From Steroidobacteraceae bacterium (GTDB lineage: Bacteria > Pseudomonadota > Gammaproteobacteria > Steroidobacterales > Steroidobacteraceae): DNA of 64,000 nucleotides. This document shows, piece by piece, positions 9,424-19,464 of the stretch. The DNA lies in NCBI GenBank assembly GCA_025451845.1, contig JANWJS010000021.1, forward strand, positions 1 to 64,000, read 5' to 3'. The position numbers and the translations under genes are program-made. The first letter of the stretch is position 1; every line of letters starts with the position of its first letter. The notes under the pieces were generated by a model. It was not told the origin of the DNA, searched no databases, and worked only from the letters and a program-made list of their open reading frames with translations.

Positions 9424-11886
9424 TCAGGCAGCGGAGTGACCTCGGGCAAACGCCGCGGAATCCTGCGCGAAGCGCATGACGGAATGGCGGATCTGCTCGC
9501 TGAGGACGAACTGAGCGTCGGCCGCTACCCGCATCAGGACCTCATCGAACTCCAGCTTGCCTCCGGCACTGCTGCGAATCACGTCGCGGCGGCGCAGCAG
9601 ATCGATGAAGTTCTCGAACAGAGTACGGTCGAAGAACTCGGGCGAATTGAGGCCATAGAGCATGGCGATCCGCTGCGCGTTCAACTGGCAGCGCTCCTCG
9701 AGCACCGACTGCGTGACCTCGCCGCTGCCGGCCGCGACGAGCTGCGCGATGACCAGGTAGTAACGCTCGATCGTCTGGATGGTGGCTTGCGCGAGCACGG
9801 AGAGCTGCAGCGCCTCACCCGAGGAGGGCGGCGGCCGGTGCCATACGGTGCGCGTGGCGTCGGGCTGGATGAGCCCATGCTGCCGCATGCAACCCAACAT
9901 GCTGTCGACTACGGCGGGGAGCTCATCCTCGCTCCAGGCGAGGAACAGCTCCGCGGCGATATAAGGATAGATTCGCCAGGCGAGACGGTGGATGTCTTCG
10001 TGTCGCACTTCGGCGTTGCTCGAGAATACGCAAGCGAGCAGCGAGGGCATGGCGAACAGGTGCAGCACGTTGTTGCGGAAATACGTGGCGAGCACAGCGC
10101 TCTCATCGCTCATGCTGACGATGTCTCCCAGCACATGCTTCTGGCGCTGCAGCACCTTCATCGCCTCGCCGTAGGCGATGATGCCGGCGCCGCTGAGGTC
10201 GGTGAGAGTGATGCGGGCGCTGTAGGGAGATTCCCGCAGCAGCGCGCGATAGAGATCGATCTGACGCTCGAGGTCGCCTTCCGGAAGCGCCTGCCGTGGC
10301 ATCGCGAGGAGGATGATGGCGAGCAGGTTGATCGGGGTGACCGCGGCGGCCGCGTTGATATTGCGCATAATGCGGCCGGCGAGGTCGTCCACCGCAGCGG
10401 CAATCCATGGGGCACGCGCGTCCTCGTCAAACGCGCGGGTGCGCCAGTCCGCGTCATGGCGATCCAGAACGTCCCCGAGCGCAATCGGCTCGCCAAGGTT
10501 GACGTACACACGCCCGAAGCGCTCCCGCAGCCTGCGCAGCGACCGCAAGAGGCCGAGCACGCTTTCCTTTTCCTTGGCCTTGCCCGAGAGCTCACCCACG
10601 TAGGTGGCGCCTTCGACGACGCGTTCGTAGCCGAAATACACCGGTAGAAAAACCACGGGCCGCGCAGGATCGCGGACGAAACTGCGCACGGTCATCGAGA
10701 GCATGCCGGTCTTCGGCTGCAGCAACCGACCGGTGCGGCTGCGCCCGCCCTCGATGAAGTATTCGATCGAGTGGCGCCGCGCCATGATCGCGGCGAGGTA
10801 CTTCATGAAGACCACGGTGTAGAGCCCGTTGCCGCGGAACTTGCGGCGGATGAAGAAAGCGCCCCCCATGCGCAGCAACCGGCCTACGATGGGCAGGTTG
10901 AGGTTGATCCCGGCCGCGATGTGTGGCACCGGGTAGCCGTTGACGTAGATGACATACGACAGGAGCAGGTAGTCCATGTGGCTGCGGTGGCAGGGCACGT
11001 AGACGATCTCATTGCCCTGGGCCGCGCGCTCGAGAGTGTCCAGATGTCCCACCGCGACCCCGTCGTAGAGGCGATTCCAGAGCCAGGTCAGCAGACGCTC
11101 GAGGAATCGGACGAAGGCATGCGAGTAGTTGGCGGCGATTTCTTCCGCATACCGCTTGGCCTGAAGCAGTGCCATGCGGCGCGTGAGTGACTTCTCCCGC
11201 ATTTCCTGAGCAACGGCGGCGCGCACGGCGCGCGTTCGCAGCACGCGGGTGACAATGGTGCGCCTGTGGGAGAGATCGGGTCCGATGCGCGCCGCACGAT
11301 GTTGGCCATAAAGCGCGCGCAGCGATCGCGCGACGCGGCGCCCGCGCACGGCAAGCCCCGTCTCGTCGCCGAGCAGGCTGCGCAGGGAGATGGGCTCTTC
11401 CAGCTCGACGAGGGTGTTGCGGCCGTTGAAGAGCACTTGCAGGAATTTGCGGGCGCGGCTGGTGAGAGCCCAATTCTCCACCAGCAGCAGCCGGATCCAT
11501 GAGGCTTCGCGCTGCGGGGCGCGTCCCCAGTACACGGCGGCGGGCACCAGCTCGACGTCGAAGTTGGGGTCGGCATCGAGCGCCGCGAGCATTTGCTGCA
11601 GCTGCGGTGGCGGACGGCGGTCGAGCCGCTCGTCCCAGAAGCCGCGGGGCCGGCTAAGGTAGAAGTAGGAGCGGAGGTCCGAGGATCCGCGGAGGAGGCG
11701 CTTGCGAGGACGCGGGAGCCGCAGGCGCACGCAGGCGCGCTGCAGGACGGCGAGGTCGGTGATGCTGCGGCTCTCCAGCACGTAACAGACGGCTGCCGCG
11801 CGGCCCTGCAGGCGAGCCGGGATGTCCTCGGGCAGGATCCGGTACCGCACCCATATCGCGAGTACGCGATGCAACAGCCAGTTCAA
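9424..11886 (-). CDS. plsB: Glycerol-3-phosphate 1-O-acyltransferase
   Basis: YVPCHRSHMDYLLLSYV, GAFFIRRKFRGNGLYTVVF, EYFIEGGRSRTGRLLQPKTGML. Confidence 0.95.
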   Translation of the reverse strand: MNWLLHRVLAIWVRYRILPEDIPARLQGRAAAVCYVLESRSITDLAVLQRACVRLRLPRPRKRLLRGSSDLRSYFYLSRPRGFWDERLDRRPPPQLQQMLAALDADPNFDVELVPAAVYWGRAPQREASWIRLLLVENWALTSRARKFLQVLFNGRNTLVELEEPISLRSLLGDETGLAVRGRRVARSLRALYGQHRAARIGPDLSHRRTIVTRVLRTRAVRAAVAQEMREKSLTRRMALLQAKRYAEEIAANYSHAFVRFLERLLTWLWNRLYDGVAVGHLDTLERAAQGNEIVYVPCHRSHMDYLLLSYVIYVNGYPVPHIAAGINLNLPIVGRLLRMGGAFFIRRKFRGNGLYTVVFMKYLAAIMARRHSIEYFIEGGRSRTGRLLQPKTGMLSMTVRSFVRDPARPVVFLPVYFGYERVVEGATYVGELSGKAKEKESVLGLLRSLRRLRERFGRVYVNLGEPIALGDVLDRHDADWRTRAFDEDARAPWIAAAVDDLAGRIMRNINAAAAVTPINLLAIILLAMPRQALPEGDLERQIDLYRALLRESPYSARITLTDLSGAGIIAYGEAMKVLQRQKHVLGDIVSMSDESAVLATYFRNNVLHLFAMPSLLACVFSSNAEVRHEDIHRLAWRIYPYIAAELFLAWSEDELPAVVDSMLGCMRQHGLIQPDATRTVWHRPPPSSGEALQLSVLAQATIQTIERYYLVIAQLVAAGSGEVTQSVLEERCQLNAQRIAMLYGLNSPEFFDRTLFENFIDLLRRRDVIRSSAGGKLEFDEVLMRVAADAQFVLSEQIRHSVMRFAQDSAAFARGHSAA

Positions 11887-11904
11887 CCCCGCCCCCTGGG
11901 CCTG

Positions 11905-12492
11905 CTATTCGAAGGCAAGCGCCGGAAGATCTAGCGCGATCAGAAAGTACTCGAAGAGATACTGGATGACGCGAAGCTGATTGTGCAGGGGGTGGTCGCT
12001 CTCCAGAAGGTGAAGCGCGGCCCGATAGGTCTGCGCGAAGCGCACGCTGTGCTCGAAGGGAACGACATCGTCCCGCCAACCGTGCACGACTGTTGCCGGA
12101 CAGTCCAGCACGCCCTGGCGCAACTCCGGGAGGCCGGGCATGTAGAGAGCCGGCGCCATCAAAAAGACACCGCGCGCGTGCAGCAGCGAAGCCGAAGCCA
12201 CCGCGATGTAGCCGCCGAGGCTGGAGCCGACGAGCACCAGGTCGCCTGCGAGCTCCTTGCAGAACTCGACCAGCTTGGCGACACGCTGGCGCGGATCGTC
12301 AAGACCGCGGTAGTCGACGGAGTGCGCTTCGTACCCTTCGCTGCGGGCGACTTCGGCCAGCGCGCAGATCTTTCGGCCCCACGGTCCGCTCTCTTTGCCG
12401 TGCGAGAAAACCACGTGCCGGCTGGCCAGAACGGTCTGTGCCGCGGCGGCGTCTTGCGGATCGGTTGCAGGAGGGATATCGCCCTGGCTCAT
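11905..12492 (-). CDS. Alpha/beta hydrolase (YqiA-like)
   Basis: VVFSHGKESGPWGRK, LVGSSLGGYIA nucleophile elbow, HGWRDDVVPFEHS. Confidence 0.75.
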   Translation of the reverse strand: MSQGDIPPATDPQDAAAAQTVLASRHVVFSHGKESGPWGRKICALAEVARSEGYEAHSVDYRGLDDPRQRVAKLVEFCKELAGDLVLVGSSLGGYIAVASASLLHARGVFLMAPALYMPGLPELRQGVLDCPATVVHGWRDDVVPFEHSVRFAQTYRAALHLLESDHPLHNQLRVIQYLFEYFLIALDLPALAFE

Positions 12493-12549
12493 CGGCGAAT
12501 CATGCAGGCAAACCGAAGACTAAGCTAGAAGGTCGCTCGCGCGTGAACG

Positions 12550-14403
12550 CTAGAAATGGAATCCGTAGCCGAAGAAGACAGTCTGGATCCCCATCAGAGA
12601 GAGGCTGCCGAGCCCCAGCCCGATGACGATGAGCACGAGCGGCACCTGCAGCGCCACCCGGACCGGCCAGCTGTCCCAGCGGACGTGGTGCAGGATGGGG
12701 AGCATGAGGTAGCCCAGGGCGAGGCCGAGGAAAGGGAGCTGAACGGTCACGCACGCGAGGGATACCAAAATCGCGCCGCAGACGAGCTCGATTCCCTGTA
12801 CGAGAGGGTCGTCGGGGTGGCTGCGCCGCGCGAAGTCCAGCAAGGACGTGCGCAGCCGGCCCGTCATGCTGCGCCATGGCCCGGGTGGCCGGCCTCTATC
12901 GGCCGTGACGTGGAAGACCGCGCGCCGGGTGAGAGCGAACAGCACGACGCCGATCGAGGAGAGCGGGCCCAGCGCACCGTAGAGCGCGGTGCTCTGGGCG
13001 AGGAACGACCAGAGTCGCCGAGGATGCCGCGCCATGTCGATGACGAAGCAGAGCACCGGCGAGACGAGCGCGATCAGAGTGACGACGTAAAGATCGGCGC
13101 GATCGAGTACATCGAACGCGGGATTGAGGCGCAGGACCGGCACGAGCCAGGGTCTACCGCCGATGACCCAGGTCATGGTCGCGATGTTGCCGTAGAGGCT
13201 CGTGAGCACCAGATTGGCGTCGAGCACGAAGAGGAAGAATAGAAACGAGAGCGGCAGGTTGAGGGTCGGCAGCAGGATATCGAGCTTCTCGATCCACGTG
13301 ATGCGCCGCGACCGCAACAGGCCTCCGGTCTCCCGCAGCAGGAACTCGCAGGTGCCGCGCGTCCACTTCATGTGGCGGACGCGAAAGGCGCGGACATCTT
13401 CCGGGAACTCCTCGTAGCAGACCACATCATCGGCAAATCGCCCGCGCCAACCGGCTTCCCGCGCACGCAGGGCGAACGCGAGGTCCTCGCTGACGAGCTC
13501 AGGGAAGCCGCCGGCATCCAGCCATGCCTGGCGCCTGACGAGGGCACCGTGCCCGAGCAGCATGACGAAGCCATAGTCGTTGCGCAGCGGGTGATACCAG
13601 CGCCAGTGACTATCGACGCCCGGGCCGATATCCCGGGCGAGCGAGCTCGTGGTGTGCGGGTTGCTGCGGTGAGTCGCCTGCACGAAGCCATAATCGGGCT
13701 CGGACAGCAGGCGCGGCACCAGCGCACGGAGGAAATGGGGCGGCAGGATCTCATCCGCATCCACGAGCGCGAAGAGTGGCTCACGGGCGATGGTCGCCAG
13801 AGCATGATTCAAATTGCCGGCCTTGTAGCCCCGGTGATCGGACCGCCTGATCACTCTAACACGTCCCGGATGGGCACCCGCGAACCGGTCGATGCGCGCA
13901 CGGCACTCGGGATCGGTGCCGTCATCCAGAATGTAGACGCGGTGCTCCGGATAATCCTGCTCGATGCAGGAGCGCACCGAGCGCTCGACGAAATCGTTGC
14001 ACGTCGTGTAGAGCAGCGCCACTGCGGGGCACTCGCTGACGGTAGCCGCTTCCCGGGGCGCGCCAGTCGCGCGTCGCGCGTACCGCGCACCGAACAGGAT
14101 CACGCTGATGTTATAAGCCGCGTAGCCCCAGGCGATGTCGATGAAGAGAACGAAGAACCAGAGAGCGCCCTTCGCCCAGAGGGTCTTGCCGAGGGCCGGC
14201 AGGGTCGCAAGCTGCGGATGAAACCAAGCGACGGCTACCGCCCAGAGTGTCAACACGGTGAGATAGAAATGCGGTTTGGGGCGCCAGCGGGACTCCCCGG
14301 GAGCGATCTGACCGGCAGCGGCACCCATGAGCAGCGGGGTGTCGGACTGCGGAGTCAGCTCCATCGTGGAACGCGCCGCCGCGATTGCAGGCTCGCTGGC
14401 CAT
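12550..14403 (-). CDS. Family 2 processive-type glycosyltransferase, membrane (cellulose/PNAG synthase-like)
   Basis: VDADEILPPHFL, SEDLAFALRAREAGW, KWTRGTCEFLLRE (QxxRW-like region), multiple TM segments; ORF track start 14739 overlaps the upstream gene, ATG at 14403 preferred. Confidence 0.85.
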   Translation of the reverse strand: MASEPAIAAARSTMELTPQSDTPLLMGAAAGQIAPGESRWRPKPHFYLTVLTLWAVAVAWFHPQLATLPALGKTLWAKGALWFFVLFIDIAWGYAAYNISVILFGARYARRATGAPREAATVSECPAVALLYTTCNDFVERSVRSCIEQDYPEHRVYILDDGTDPECRARIDRFAGAHPGRVRVIRRSDHRGYKAGNLNHALATIAREPLFALVDADEILPPHFLRALVPRLLSEPDYGFVQATHRSNPHTTSSLARDIGPGVDSHWRWYHPLRNDYGFVMLLGHGALVRRQAWLDAGGFPELVSEDLAFALRAREAGWRGRFADDVVCYEEFPEDVRAFRVRHMKWTRGTCEFLLRETGGLLRSRRITWIEKLDILLPTLNLPLSFLFFLFVLDANLVLTSLYGNIATMTWVIGGRPWLVPVLRLNPAFDVLDRADLYVVTLIALVSPVLCFVIDMARHPRRLWSFLAQSTALYGALGPLSSIGVVLFALTRRAVFHVTADRGRPPGPWRSMTGRLRTSLLDFARRSHPDDPLVQGIELVCGAILVSLACVTVQLPFLGLALGYLMLPILHHVRWDSWPVRVALQVPLVLIVIGLGLGSLSLMGIQTVFFGYGFHF

Positions 14404-14408
14404 GGCGC

Positions 14409-15776
14409 TCAGAGATAGGCTTGGAACCCGGCGGCCACGACCGTCTCGCCAGGGAATCCCTGGGTGGTCTCGTGCCAGGCGTAGAGCAGAAAGGTGACGC
14501 GCTGGCCGATGGGCACGGAAACGTTGCCGAAAACGCGCGTGATGCTCTTGCCGCCCGTAGCCGACTGCTTGCTGCCGGCCGCGACGCCGAGCCCGAACTG
14601 GGCCTGCCCCTGCGTGTTGAAGGTCGCGAGCAATGCGCCCCGCGTCTCGTGGTAGGTTCCGTCGTAGGCGTAGTACACCGTCGGCTCGAGGGAGAAGTAG
14701 TCGTTGAGCCGCCGATAGAGGTCGGCGTAGGTAATCCACTGCGAGCTGGCCGGGGTGTGGGTGTACCAGAAGCCCACCTTGGGCACGGTGTTGCCGAGGA
14801 AGAAGACCTGCTCCGCGTCCACGACCGGATCGGTCTCACCCGGCAAGTGCCGCTCGCCCGCATCGACTTGCAGCCCGAGCTTCGGCGTGTAGTTGTAGAA
14901 GGCGCCAGCGGTGACGGTCTGGGCGTTGATGAAGCGGCGATCGGGCGTGAAGAGGTCAGCCCCCAGTCCCCGGTCATCGATCACCCACAGGCGCAGGTCG
15001 TGAGTCACCTGCAGCGACAGCTGTGCGTAGCGCAATCCCGTGCGACTCCGGCCGCCGCCCTCGGAGCTGCGCCCCCCGAGCACCATGACGGCGGGATTTC
15101 TCTGTGTTCGCGCCTGCGCAACCGCCGCGAGGCCCGAGCGGGCAGCCGTGAGGTCGGGCTTGAGCTTCAGCGCCTTTTCGAAGGCGGTTTGCGCCGCATC
15201 GAGTTCGCCTTCCTGGAATGCCGCCTGGCCGATCGCGAGCGCATAGTCGGGATTCTCGGGATCCTGGCTGGCAAGCGCCTCGAACTGACCGCGCGCGTCC
15301 CGTGCGTGCCCGCGCCAGAGCGCGACATAGGCAAGTCCTTTCTTCGGATCAAGATCGTAAGGCTGCAATTGCGCAAAGCGGCGGAAGACCGCGACGGCAT
15401 CGTCGAACCTGTGGCTCCAGGCGTAGGTCCAGCCGAGGCCGCTCAGCGCCTCGGGGTTGGCAGGCTCGCGCCGCAGCCCTTCCTGGTAGTCGGCGATGGC
15501 CGCATCGAATTTACCCAGCCACGAGCGCATGCGGGCGCGCCCGAACAGCGCTTGCGTGTTGGCAGGCTGGCTCCTGTAGGTCGCGTCGTAGAGCTCCTGC
15601 GCGCGCGCGTACTGGCCGTGAGCCTCGGCCCGCTGTGCCGCGACGAAAGTGGACGAGGCAACCGGTTGCATCTGCGCCTGCAAGCGGGCGCCCGTGGCCA
15701 GTAACAGCAACGGGGCAAGCAGACGGGCAAGGGTGGCGGCTCCCCGGGCGGCGTGCGACACGCTTCTTGTTGGCAT
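14409..15776 (-). CDS. TPR-repeat plus YaiO/PgaA-like outer-membrane beta-barrel protein
   Basis: Signal peptide; TPR units (AIADYQEGLRREPANPEALSGLGWTYAW); C-terminal alternating aromatic beta-strands ending FQAYL. Confidence 0.7.
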   Translation of the reverse strand: MPTRSVSHAARGAATLARLLAPLLLLATGARLQAQMQPVASSTFVAAQRAEAHGQYARAQELYDATYRSQPANTQALFGRARMRSWLGKFDAAIADYQEGLRREPANPEALSGLGWTYAWSHRFDDAVAVFRRFAQLQPYDLDPKKGLAYVALWRGHARDARGQFEALASQDPENPDYALAIGQAAFQEGELDAAQTAFEKALKLKPDLTAARSGLAAVAQARTQRNPAVMVLGGRSSEGGGRSRTGLRYAQLSLQVTHDLRLWVIDDRGLGADLFTPDRRFINAQTVTAGAFYNYTPKLGLQVDAGERHLPGETDPVVDAEQVFFLGNTVPKVGFWYTHTPASSQWITYADLYRRLNDYFSLEPTVYYAYDGTYHETRGALLATFNTQGQAQFGLGVAAGSKQSATGGKSITRVFGNVSVPIGQRVTFLLYAWHETTQGFPGETVVAAGFQAYL

Positions 15777-15896
15777 GGCCAGCCGCTCCAGCAGGAATCA
15801 TACCTATGTGTTGACTGGGGTGTCTATCGGTCCACGGCCCCGATAGCGGCTCCGGGCCGGCAATGGCTTGCTGCGCAGGCTGCCTCCTGGTGAGGC

Positions 15897-17522
15897 TCAG
15901 CGATAGTCCATTTTCTTCAAAATGGTGGTTTCGATCTCCCACTCCACGCGCTGGCGGGAGGTGGCCAGCCGGTTGACGCTGACCGGGCGCACGCGGCTCG
16001 CTGCGGGGTGATGGGCCACCAGCCACGCGTCGAACTCCCCTGGCCTGCTGGCAGCGACGCCAAAGAGGAGATTGACGCGGCCGTCGGCGATGGTGTCCGG
16101 GCGGTTGACACGCTCGTCGCAGATGACGAAGTAGCGGTCACCGGCATCGGCGCCCATGAAAGCGCCCTGCTCCGCCAACACCTCGAGAAACGTCTCGACG
16201 AGCGCGCGCGCGCGCGCCCAGGTCGCCGGGCCGTTCTGCTCGAGCAGCACCCAGCGGGTGCCGTGCTCGATGCTGGCGGCCACCCACAACCCCAAACGCC
16301 TTGCCGAGAGATATTTCCAGTCGGCGAAGCCGCTGCCGCCCACCGCGAGCGTGCGCGCATCCACGCGCGCGACCGCCCCTGCCGGCCCCGGGCGCGAAGC
16401 GGATAGCGTATTGATTCCAACCTGAGCGAGGCGGAGGCGATCAGCGTCGGAGACCGCTACTGCAGGCTGGGTGCCGGAGCGCAGGGTCATTTCCTCGCTC
16501 GCGGCCCTCCACAAGGCAGAGAGGTCGTCGGAGCGCGCGAGCAAGCCGGCCGCCGCACCGCACGAAGCGAAAGTCTCCAGCCGCCCGCGCAACCGATCGA
16601 GTGCCTGCACCCGCGGGTAGTACATCACCGCGTTGTCGCTGCGAAAGGGCCAGCTGCGCATGCCTTCGAGGGCCGTACGCGCTGTGCTCCAGGATGCCGG
16701 TGGGTCCACTATCAGCATCGCATGACGTTCACGGCAATAGCGTCCCGCGACGAGGAGTGCACTGAGACCGACGTCGTGGTCTCGCGAGAGCGGAGGTATG
16801 CAAAGAAAGTTGAAACCATCGGCGGCGCTCAGCGCGAAGAGCCCGGTACTCGCTGCGGCGGAACCGATGATGTCGTAGTCGGTCAGCGGGCCGCCATCAT
16901 CGCCGTCGGAGTTGGAAAAGGTGTACCCGATCGCCGAGCCGCCGGGCCCCGCTGACCGGTTCGGCCGCTGCGCGGGAAGCGGCTCGACCGCACGCGTCAG
17001 CCGTGATTGCGGCAGCAGATCTGAAAGGCAGCGGCCGGAGTCCGGACGCAGGGAGACACGGCGGAAGATTTCCTGGTCCTCGATGAGCTCCGAGCCCGCC
17101 GAACGGACCCGCTGGATGATGAGGTTGAAGCGATCGGCATCGCCTTCGGGGATGCCGTCGTAGTCGACAGAGGCGCGCAGATACTCCCTCGAACCCGGGT
17201 TGACACCGGCGAGCCGGAGCGCACTGGACCCGGCCGGCAGCGTGATGGTGGGCGGCCGGGCGCCGTTGGCGACACGCACGATGACGGCGCGGCTGCCACC
17301 GTGGTCGAAGAACTGCTCGACGGCGTAGGAAAGGGTCGAGGGTTGCCACAGTCCCCCGAACATCTGTTGGAATTCCGCAAAGCTCGCGACCGCTACCGGA
17401 CGCTGCACCGGTCCCTTCAGAGTTCGGCCGACGAAGGCGGTGACGGCACTCGGCAACCGCGCGATGATCGGCTCGGTCCGGCTTCGCGCGAGCTCCAGGC
17501 CGGGCGCGCCGCGTTCAACCAC
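15897..17522 (-). CDS. Phage/contractile-system tail sheath-like protein (orphan)
   Basis: AVTAFVGRTLKGPVQRPVAVASFAEFQQMFGGLW...LSYAVEQFFDHGGSRAVIVRV N-terminus; sheath-type C-terminal domain. Confidence 0.85.
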   Translation of the reverse strand: MVERGAPGLELARSRTEPIIARLPSAVTAFVGRTLKGPVQRPVAVASFAEFQQMFGGLWQPSTLSYAVEQFFDHGGSRAVIVRVANGARPPTITLPAGSSALRLAGVNPGSREYLRASVDYDGIPEGDADRFNLIIQRVRSAGSELIEDQEIFRRVSLRPDSGRCLSDLLPQSRLTRAVEPLPAQRPNRSAGPGGSAIGYTFSNSDGDDGGPLTDYDIIGSAAASTGLFALSAADGFNFLCIPPLSRDHDVGLSALLVAGRYCRERHAMLIVDPPASWSTARTALEGMRSWPFRSDNAVMYYPRVQALDRLRGRLETFASCGAAAGLLARSDDLSALWRAASEEMTLRSGTQPAVAVSDADRLRLAQVGINTLSASRPGPAGAVARVDARTLAVGGSGFADWKYLSARRLGLWVAASIEHGTRWVLLEQNGPATWARARALVETFLEVLAEQGAFMGADAGDRYFVICDERVNRPDTIADGRVNLLFGVAASRPGEFDAWLVAHHPAASRVRPVSVNRLATSRQRVEWEIETTILKKMDYR

Positions 17523-17614
17523 TGGTGTGAATCCCCGCCGTGTTCTTCTTGTAGACGGACTCTACCACAGCGCCACATTGGGCGCCGCAGTGCTTGGCGG
17601 TCAGCGGGTCGCGA

Positions 17615-18940
17615 TCAGCTGCCGGAAGGAGCGGGAGCCGGCGCAGACGTGGCGCCGTGGTCGGAATCTGCAGCCGGCCGCGCCGCAGCACCTGCGCCGG
17701 GCGCGGCAGCGGGAGCAGCAGCGCCGTGCTCATCTCCAGGCGTGCCGCTGTCAGAAGCATCCTGATCGGTGCCGGACATCAGCTTGTTGAACTCGGCATC
17801 GGTCATCGGCAGGTCCGTCTTGCCGTCCCACGTCGAGCCCGCGGGCAAAGTGTTGCGCACGAGGTGGGCCTGGGCGACCACCTGTGCGAGGCCCTGACCC
17901 CCGCTGCCGTCGATGCTCTGATCGAGGCCGGAGACCGGTATCGGGATGCCGACCGGCGTAGCGACGAGTTGCCCGACACGATCCCAGTCGATCTTCTGAT
18001 GGTTTCGCTTGAGGTTCGTGCGCTGGTCATGGGTGAGTGTCACGGCGAGCAGCCGGCGGGACTTCTTCTGCCAAGGGCGCTTGTCGTCCTCCAGGGGCCC
18101 GGCCGACTGCAGATAGAGGTGTCCGTCTTTCCAGCCGAAGAGGTAGGGCTCGTTGACGACGCGGACTTCGGTGCCGTTCGGCACCATCTTGAAGATCTGC
18201 GCGATGTCTTCGGGAAACAGGTGAACGCAACCGTGACTGACCCGCAATCCGACACTGACCGGCTTGTTGGTTCCGTGGATCAGGTAGCCTGGCCAGCCGA
18301 GGTGCAGCGCATAGTCACCGAGCGGATTGTCCGGACCGGGACCCATGATCTTCGGCAGGACATCGCCTTCCTGACGGTGCTCGGCGATGATCGAGGGCGG
18401 GACACGCCAGACGGGATTCTTCTCGTGCCACAGCACGTGCGTCACCCCTTGCGGAGTCTTCCAGCCCTGCCGGCCGATGCCGACGGGGTGGGTAATCACG
18501 ACCTGCGGCTTGCCGCGCTTGCGGGGCGGGAAGTAGAAGAGCCGCATGGCGGCCAGGTTGACGACGATGCCGCGGTGCGGAGCGTCCGGCAGAACGTACT
18601 GCGTCGGCACCACCACGGATGTGCCGGGTTTGGGTATCCAGGGATCGACATTGGGGTTGACGCGGGTCATCTCACCCAAGCCGACATTGAAACGTCGGCC
18701 AATGTCGCTGAGTGTCTCGTCCTTGCGCACCTTGATGATCTGCAGGGTTCCGACGACGTCCTGCCCCGGCGCCAGCACGAACCGCTCCGTCTGGACTGGA
18801 AGGGGCGCCGGCGGCTCGGCCGGAACGAGCTTTTGGGCAACGACCGGCGCGGGGCGCTGTGGCGGGCGCAGCAGCGAGCAGGCGCCGGCCGCGAAAGCCA
18901 AGCACACCACCAGGGTGATGCGGACGGGGGAAACCTTCAT
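17615..18940 (-). CDS. L,D-transpeptidase with LysM-like segment, lipoprotein or secreted
   Basis: ETLSDIGRRFNVGLGEMTRVNPNVDPWIPKPGTSVVVP (LysM); YLIHGTNKPVSVGLRVSHGCVHLFPEDI (YkuD HGxxSHGC). Confidence 0.9.
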   Translation of the reverse strand: MKVSPVRITLVVCLAFAAGACSLLRPPQRPAPVVAQKLVPAEPPAPLPVQTERFVLAPGQDVVGTLQIIKVRKDETLSDIGRRFNVGLGEMTRVNPNVDPWIPKPGTSVVVPTQYVLPDAPHRGIVVNLAAMRLFYFPPRKRGKPQVVITHPVGIGRQGWKTPQGVTHVLWHEKNPVWRVPPSIIAEHRQEGDVLPKIMGPGPDNPLGDYALHLGWPGYLIHGTNKPVSVGLRVSHGCVHLFPEDIAQIFKMVPNGTEVRVVNEPYLFGWKDGHLYLQSAGPLEDDKRPWQKKSRRLLAVTLTHDQRTNLKRNHQKIDWDRVGQLVATPVGIPIPVSGLDQSIDGSGGQGLAQVVAQAHLVRNTLPAGSTWDGKTDLPMTDAEFNKLMSGTDQDASDSGTPGDEHGAAAPAAAPGAGAAARPAADSDHGATSAPAPAPSGS

Positions 18941-19004
18941 CGTCCCTGGATTATGGCATTTCAGCCACGTTCCTGAGCATGCCGTCGGCAATTGGCGACT
19001 GCGG

Positions 19005-19090
19005 CCAGCCCGTGCGAAAGCAAATCAGTAAGCAGCGGCGCGGCGCAGGGACGGGGCCGAGCGAATCGCCGGGAGCGAACGGCGCCAATA
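19005..19090 (-). repeat. Degenerate two-hairpin palindromic element
   Basis: gtgcgaaagcaaatcagtaagcagcggcgcggcgcagggacggggccgagcgaatcgccgggagcgaacggcgccaatag; shares both ends with other copies. Confidence 0.6.
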
Positions 19091-19091
19091 G

Positions 19092-19122
19092 AAAAAAACC
19101 CCCGGTCCGTCAGGACCGGGGG
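19092..19122 (-). terminator. Rho-independent terminator
   Basis: CCCCCGGTCC-GTCA-GGACCGGGGG with an A7 tract on its left (T-tract for the minus strand). Confidence 0.85.
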
Positions 19123-19177
19123 TTCGAAATGCGGACTTTCGATGAAGGGAAGGAAGTCCGCTAGGGGATACCGACTC

Positions 19178-19384
19178 TCAGTGCAAACGCGCCCAATGCA
19201 GAATCTTGATCTCTTCAGAATCCAAGTCGAAGCTCTGCGCGAGCAGAGATCGCAGCTCGCGAGTCCCGCCGCCGCTCTCCAGCGGATGCCGCAGCTCCAC
19301 CACGCCACTCCACTCGTTCGAAGGCACCACCGCCAGTGCTCGCGGGCGGCCAGTCGTGAAGTGCGTGTAGTACTTGGTAGCCAC
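19178..19384 (-). CDS. Small hypothetical protein (68 aa)
   Basis: GTG-start VATKYYTHFTTGRPRALAVVPSNEWSGVVELRHPLESGGGTRELRSLLAQSFDLDSEEIKILHWARLH; followed by a strong terminator on the same strand. Confidence 0.45.
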   Translation of the reverse strand: MATKYYTHFTTGRPRALAVVPSNEWSGVVELRHPLESGGGTRELRSLLAQSFDLDSEEIKILHWARLH

Positions 19385-19464
19385 GGCAGAAAGCGTAGTT
19401 TCGGGAAGCAGCGGCGTCCGTGAACGGTTCCACAGAACACTGGGGTTTTGACAAAATCGACGAC

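Noticed and set aside
9436-10647. 403-aa plus-strand ORF
   Set aside because: Antisense to plsB.
13372-15704. 348-aa and 439-aa plus-strand ORFs
   Set aside because: Antisense to the GT2 and TPR-barrel genes, which show clear domain signatures.
17594-18976. 460-aa plus-strand ORF
   Set aside because: Antisense to the L,D-transpeptidase gene.
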